Shown: in pieces, positions 63,901 to 64,000 of the stretch
How positions within the stretch are numbered: the stretch's first letter is position 1
Layout of the letters: every line of letters begins with the position of its first letter
DNA from: Chitinophagaceae bacterium
GTDB taxonomy: Bacteria > Bacteroidota > Bacteroidia > Chitinophagales > Chitinophagaceae
NCBI GenBank assembly: GCA_022843585.1
Contig: JALHNJ010000003.1
Location: 62,001 to 126,000, forward strand
Length of the DNA: 64,000 bases
Reading direction: 5' to 3'
Notes under the pieces: generated by a model
Seen by the model: only the letters and a program-made list of their open reading frames with translations
What the model was told of the DNA's origin: nothing
The model's database searches: none
Translations under genes and position numbers: made by a program

Positions 63901-64000
63901 GTCATGGCGACTTTGATGAACGATTATTTGATGACGGATTTATTGTTTGTGCGGATTCGAAACCCACTAAAATCGATGCTTACCGCAATAGCTATATTCA
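60975..64000 (+). CDS. Exported multi-caspase-domain protein with MORN-like repeats (3' end outside the window)
   Basis: An uninterrupted frame of at least 1008 codons runs off the window; I checked it codon by codon. It begins with a signal peptide (MWLKLLLAVFVSCLYGIAFG from the second ATG, 60990, or five codons earlier). Residues about 250-305 look like MORN_2 repeats (FYSNGQTKNIYSTKAG, GKSQTFGKDGKLQRELIYEKG). Three caspase-like (C14) domains follow. Domain 1, about 317-600: KKAFLVGIDKF, FIHFSGHGN (His408) and LDVSHSGE, with Ser475 where Cys is expected. Domain 2, about 613-790: FLLSVGISEY, SGYC (Tyr702 for His) and TEAGSTN (Gly760 for Cys). Domain 3, from about 902: YALVVGTDIY and VAGHGDF (His977), cut off before its nucleophile. 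Envelope location is inferred. Confidence 0.88.
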   Translation, partial: MHSSLMWLKLLLAVFVSCLYGIAFGKEPPGTEIRVQYKSFPVNPKNYNHFLRGNKPDSAVLVFKQPKTIAFKESLSGITDLYTNNNYFFQSDNFILTNSTLTILLKKQLGINSNLPDSVKRKKQKEDYDADTLLNRQIIAKTVELGHAAFFRCYYKNSSGKIYKYQDISGKGKLVRECLLTDVFSQGIEIQNFYESGATSIRTQYVVRLRDGLETKKFDSAWYDLNPKLVKTGREDIYYVNQNLRLSRFYDNNILKDTTYKEFYSNGQTKNIYSTKAGLLNGKSQTFGKDGKLQRELIYEKGRVTDTTTNKGGFDNYKKAFLVGIDKFQSKGDPKASSIRNYWRDIDGAVNDVKLLSSTLTNDKRFNPENIYRVTDDDATKTKMLAAFNKFSSELKKGDVVFIHFSGHGNLAIKMPDSLKKYEGLLIPCRDANYPTDSAVSKGNNIYQFELENFLNDIKKKVGRTGQLIVSLDVSHSGELLTYGDRDTTSASNNSISMRGESNNMLLNLVQDETAPVVIYTGTNQNEFGQEMRDENSMSYGAYSLALAKSFSNPSILNTAELHEEVISFLKRNGKRQTPGYLASETQFLFEESETSGGQQLAVLPTLTQSGNSFLLSVGISEYKEKNKTELSFINCASDARTYASFFENQFEQISNTKNKKKLFSTLLINKDATKDSILSAINYAISNTKPEDYFIFNFSGYCKPLRDSAGKQVTYFVPYGLRALNDSLEIMQKGIPLNQLKDLFQLIPANNQLFITEAGSTNDFQKEFIQALIETSPSIASLSNKNRIFIVPKGSGLDKFSCNNINKDHGPINYFVTSLPDELNIFGLFEGGLYKDAVKFALNKTEVDCDYFRTEYFDIFFEREFISSLRYLLPDEVMQSRGLKVQEKDKAAIASTISNRYALVVGTDIYAGKPEWNDLNNPVLDAKDIAKELQTGFGFNVITLYDKPADSIYENIIRLSKILQPNDQLLIYVAGHGDFDERLFDDGFIVCADSKPTKIDAYRNSYI

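Noticed and set aside
1-64000. CRISPR arrays, insertion sequences, prophage or integron
   Set aside because: No direct repeats of constant length with unique spacers and no transposase, integrase or phage structural genes were seen.

Overview
The window looks like a chromosome segment from a member of the Bacteroidota, most likely Chitinophagales/Chitinophagaceae. Supporting signs are: a type IX secretion client with a gliding-motility C-terminal domain next to a PorP/SprF gene; DUF1599, BT_3928-type DoxX and CHAP-free FKBP lipoproteins typical of the phylum; TAnnTTTG-type -7 promoter elements in front of many genes instead of an E. coli -10; few Shine-Dalgarno sequences; and an AT-rich, densely coding layout. 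I see no tRNA, rRNA, CRISPR array, insertion sequence or prophage. Most of the window is ordinary core genome.

Layout. 1-5.9 kb: end of an ATP-grasp gene, exported proteins (TraB/GumN, DUF2141, a two-repeat secreted protein), ndk, an NrnA-type DHH phosphoesterase and a two-domain FKBP lipoprotein. 6.1-10.5 kb: folP, DUF1599, a TIMP-like exported protein, a DoxX/BT_3928 protein and an oligopeptide-type ABC permease. 10.5-15.9 kb: DciA/DUF721 and recF on the minus strand, facing pdhA, a TPR protein, ribH and a LutA-like CCG protein on the plus strand. 16-24.5 kb: a fasciclin protein, a cytoplasmic histidine kinase with eleven PAS modules, an EVE protein, small envelope proteins and a sirtuin without the zinc cysteines. 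24.6-32.8 kb: a saccharopine dehydrogenase-like enzyme, a GYF_2 membrane protein, gyrA with a TPR gene, and a lipoprotein coupled to a frameshifted HEAT-like gene. 32.8-44 kb: NDH-2 with a coupled membrane protein, serA, a beta-lactamase-fold lipoprotein, a Coa1-like protein, a membrane pyrophosphatase, and a BlaI/M56 pair with a visible promoter-operator. 44-50.4 kb: the T9SS PKD giant with PorP/SprF. 51-60.7 kb: pyrE, Nudix, thioesterase, coaD, pyrB and pyrR (pyrimidine and CoA supply), two outer-membrane barrels, pruA, and prfB with its programmed +1 frameshift. From 61 kb to the window edge runs a giant exported protein with three tandem caspase-like domains.

Most interesting. (1) The open-ended caspase-like protein at 60975-64000: domain 1 has Ser where the catalytic Cys should be, domain 2 has lost both catalytic positions, and domain 3 keeps its His and is cut by the window edge. 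(2) A family of intergenic elements built from 7-bp-phased degenerate units, usually as two facing arms, found at five intergenic loci and once inside a coding gene. (3) A perfect 22-bp palindrome over the NDH-2 promoter and an inverted repeat over the blaI promoter. (4) A single-base frameshift in the HEAT-like gene, and an intact prfB recoding site that merges a short leader frame with the main frame.
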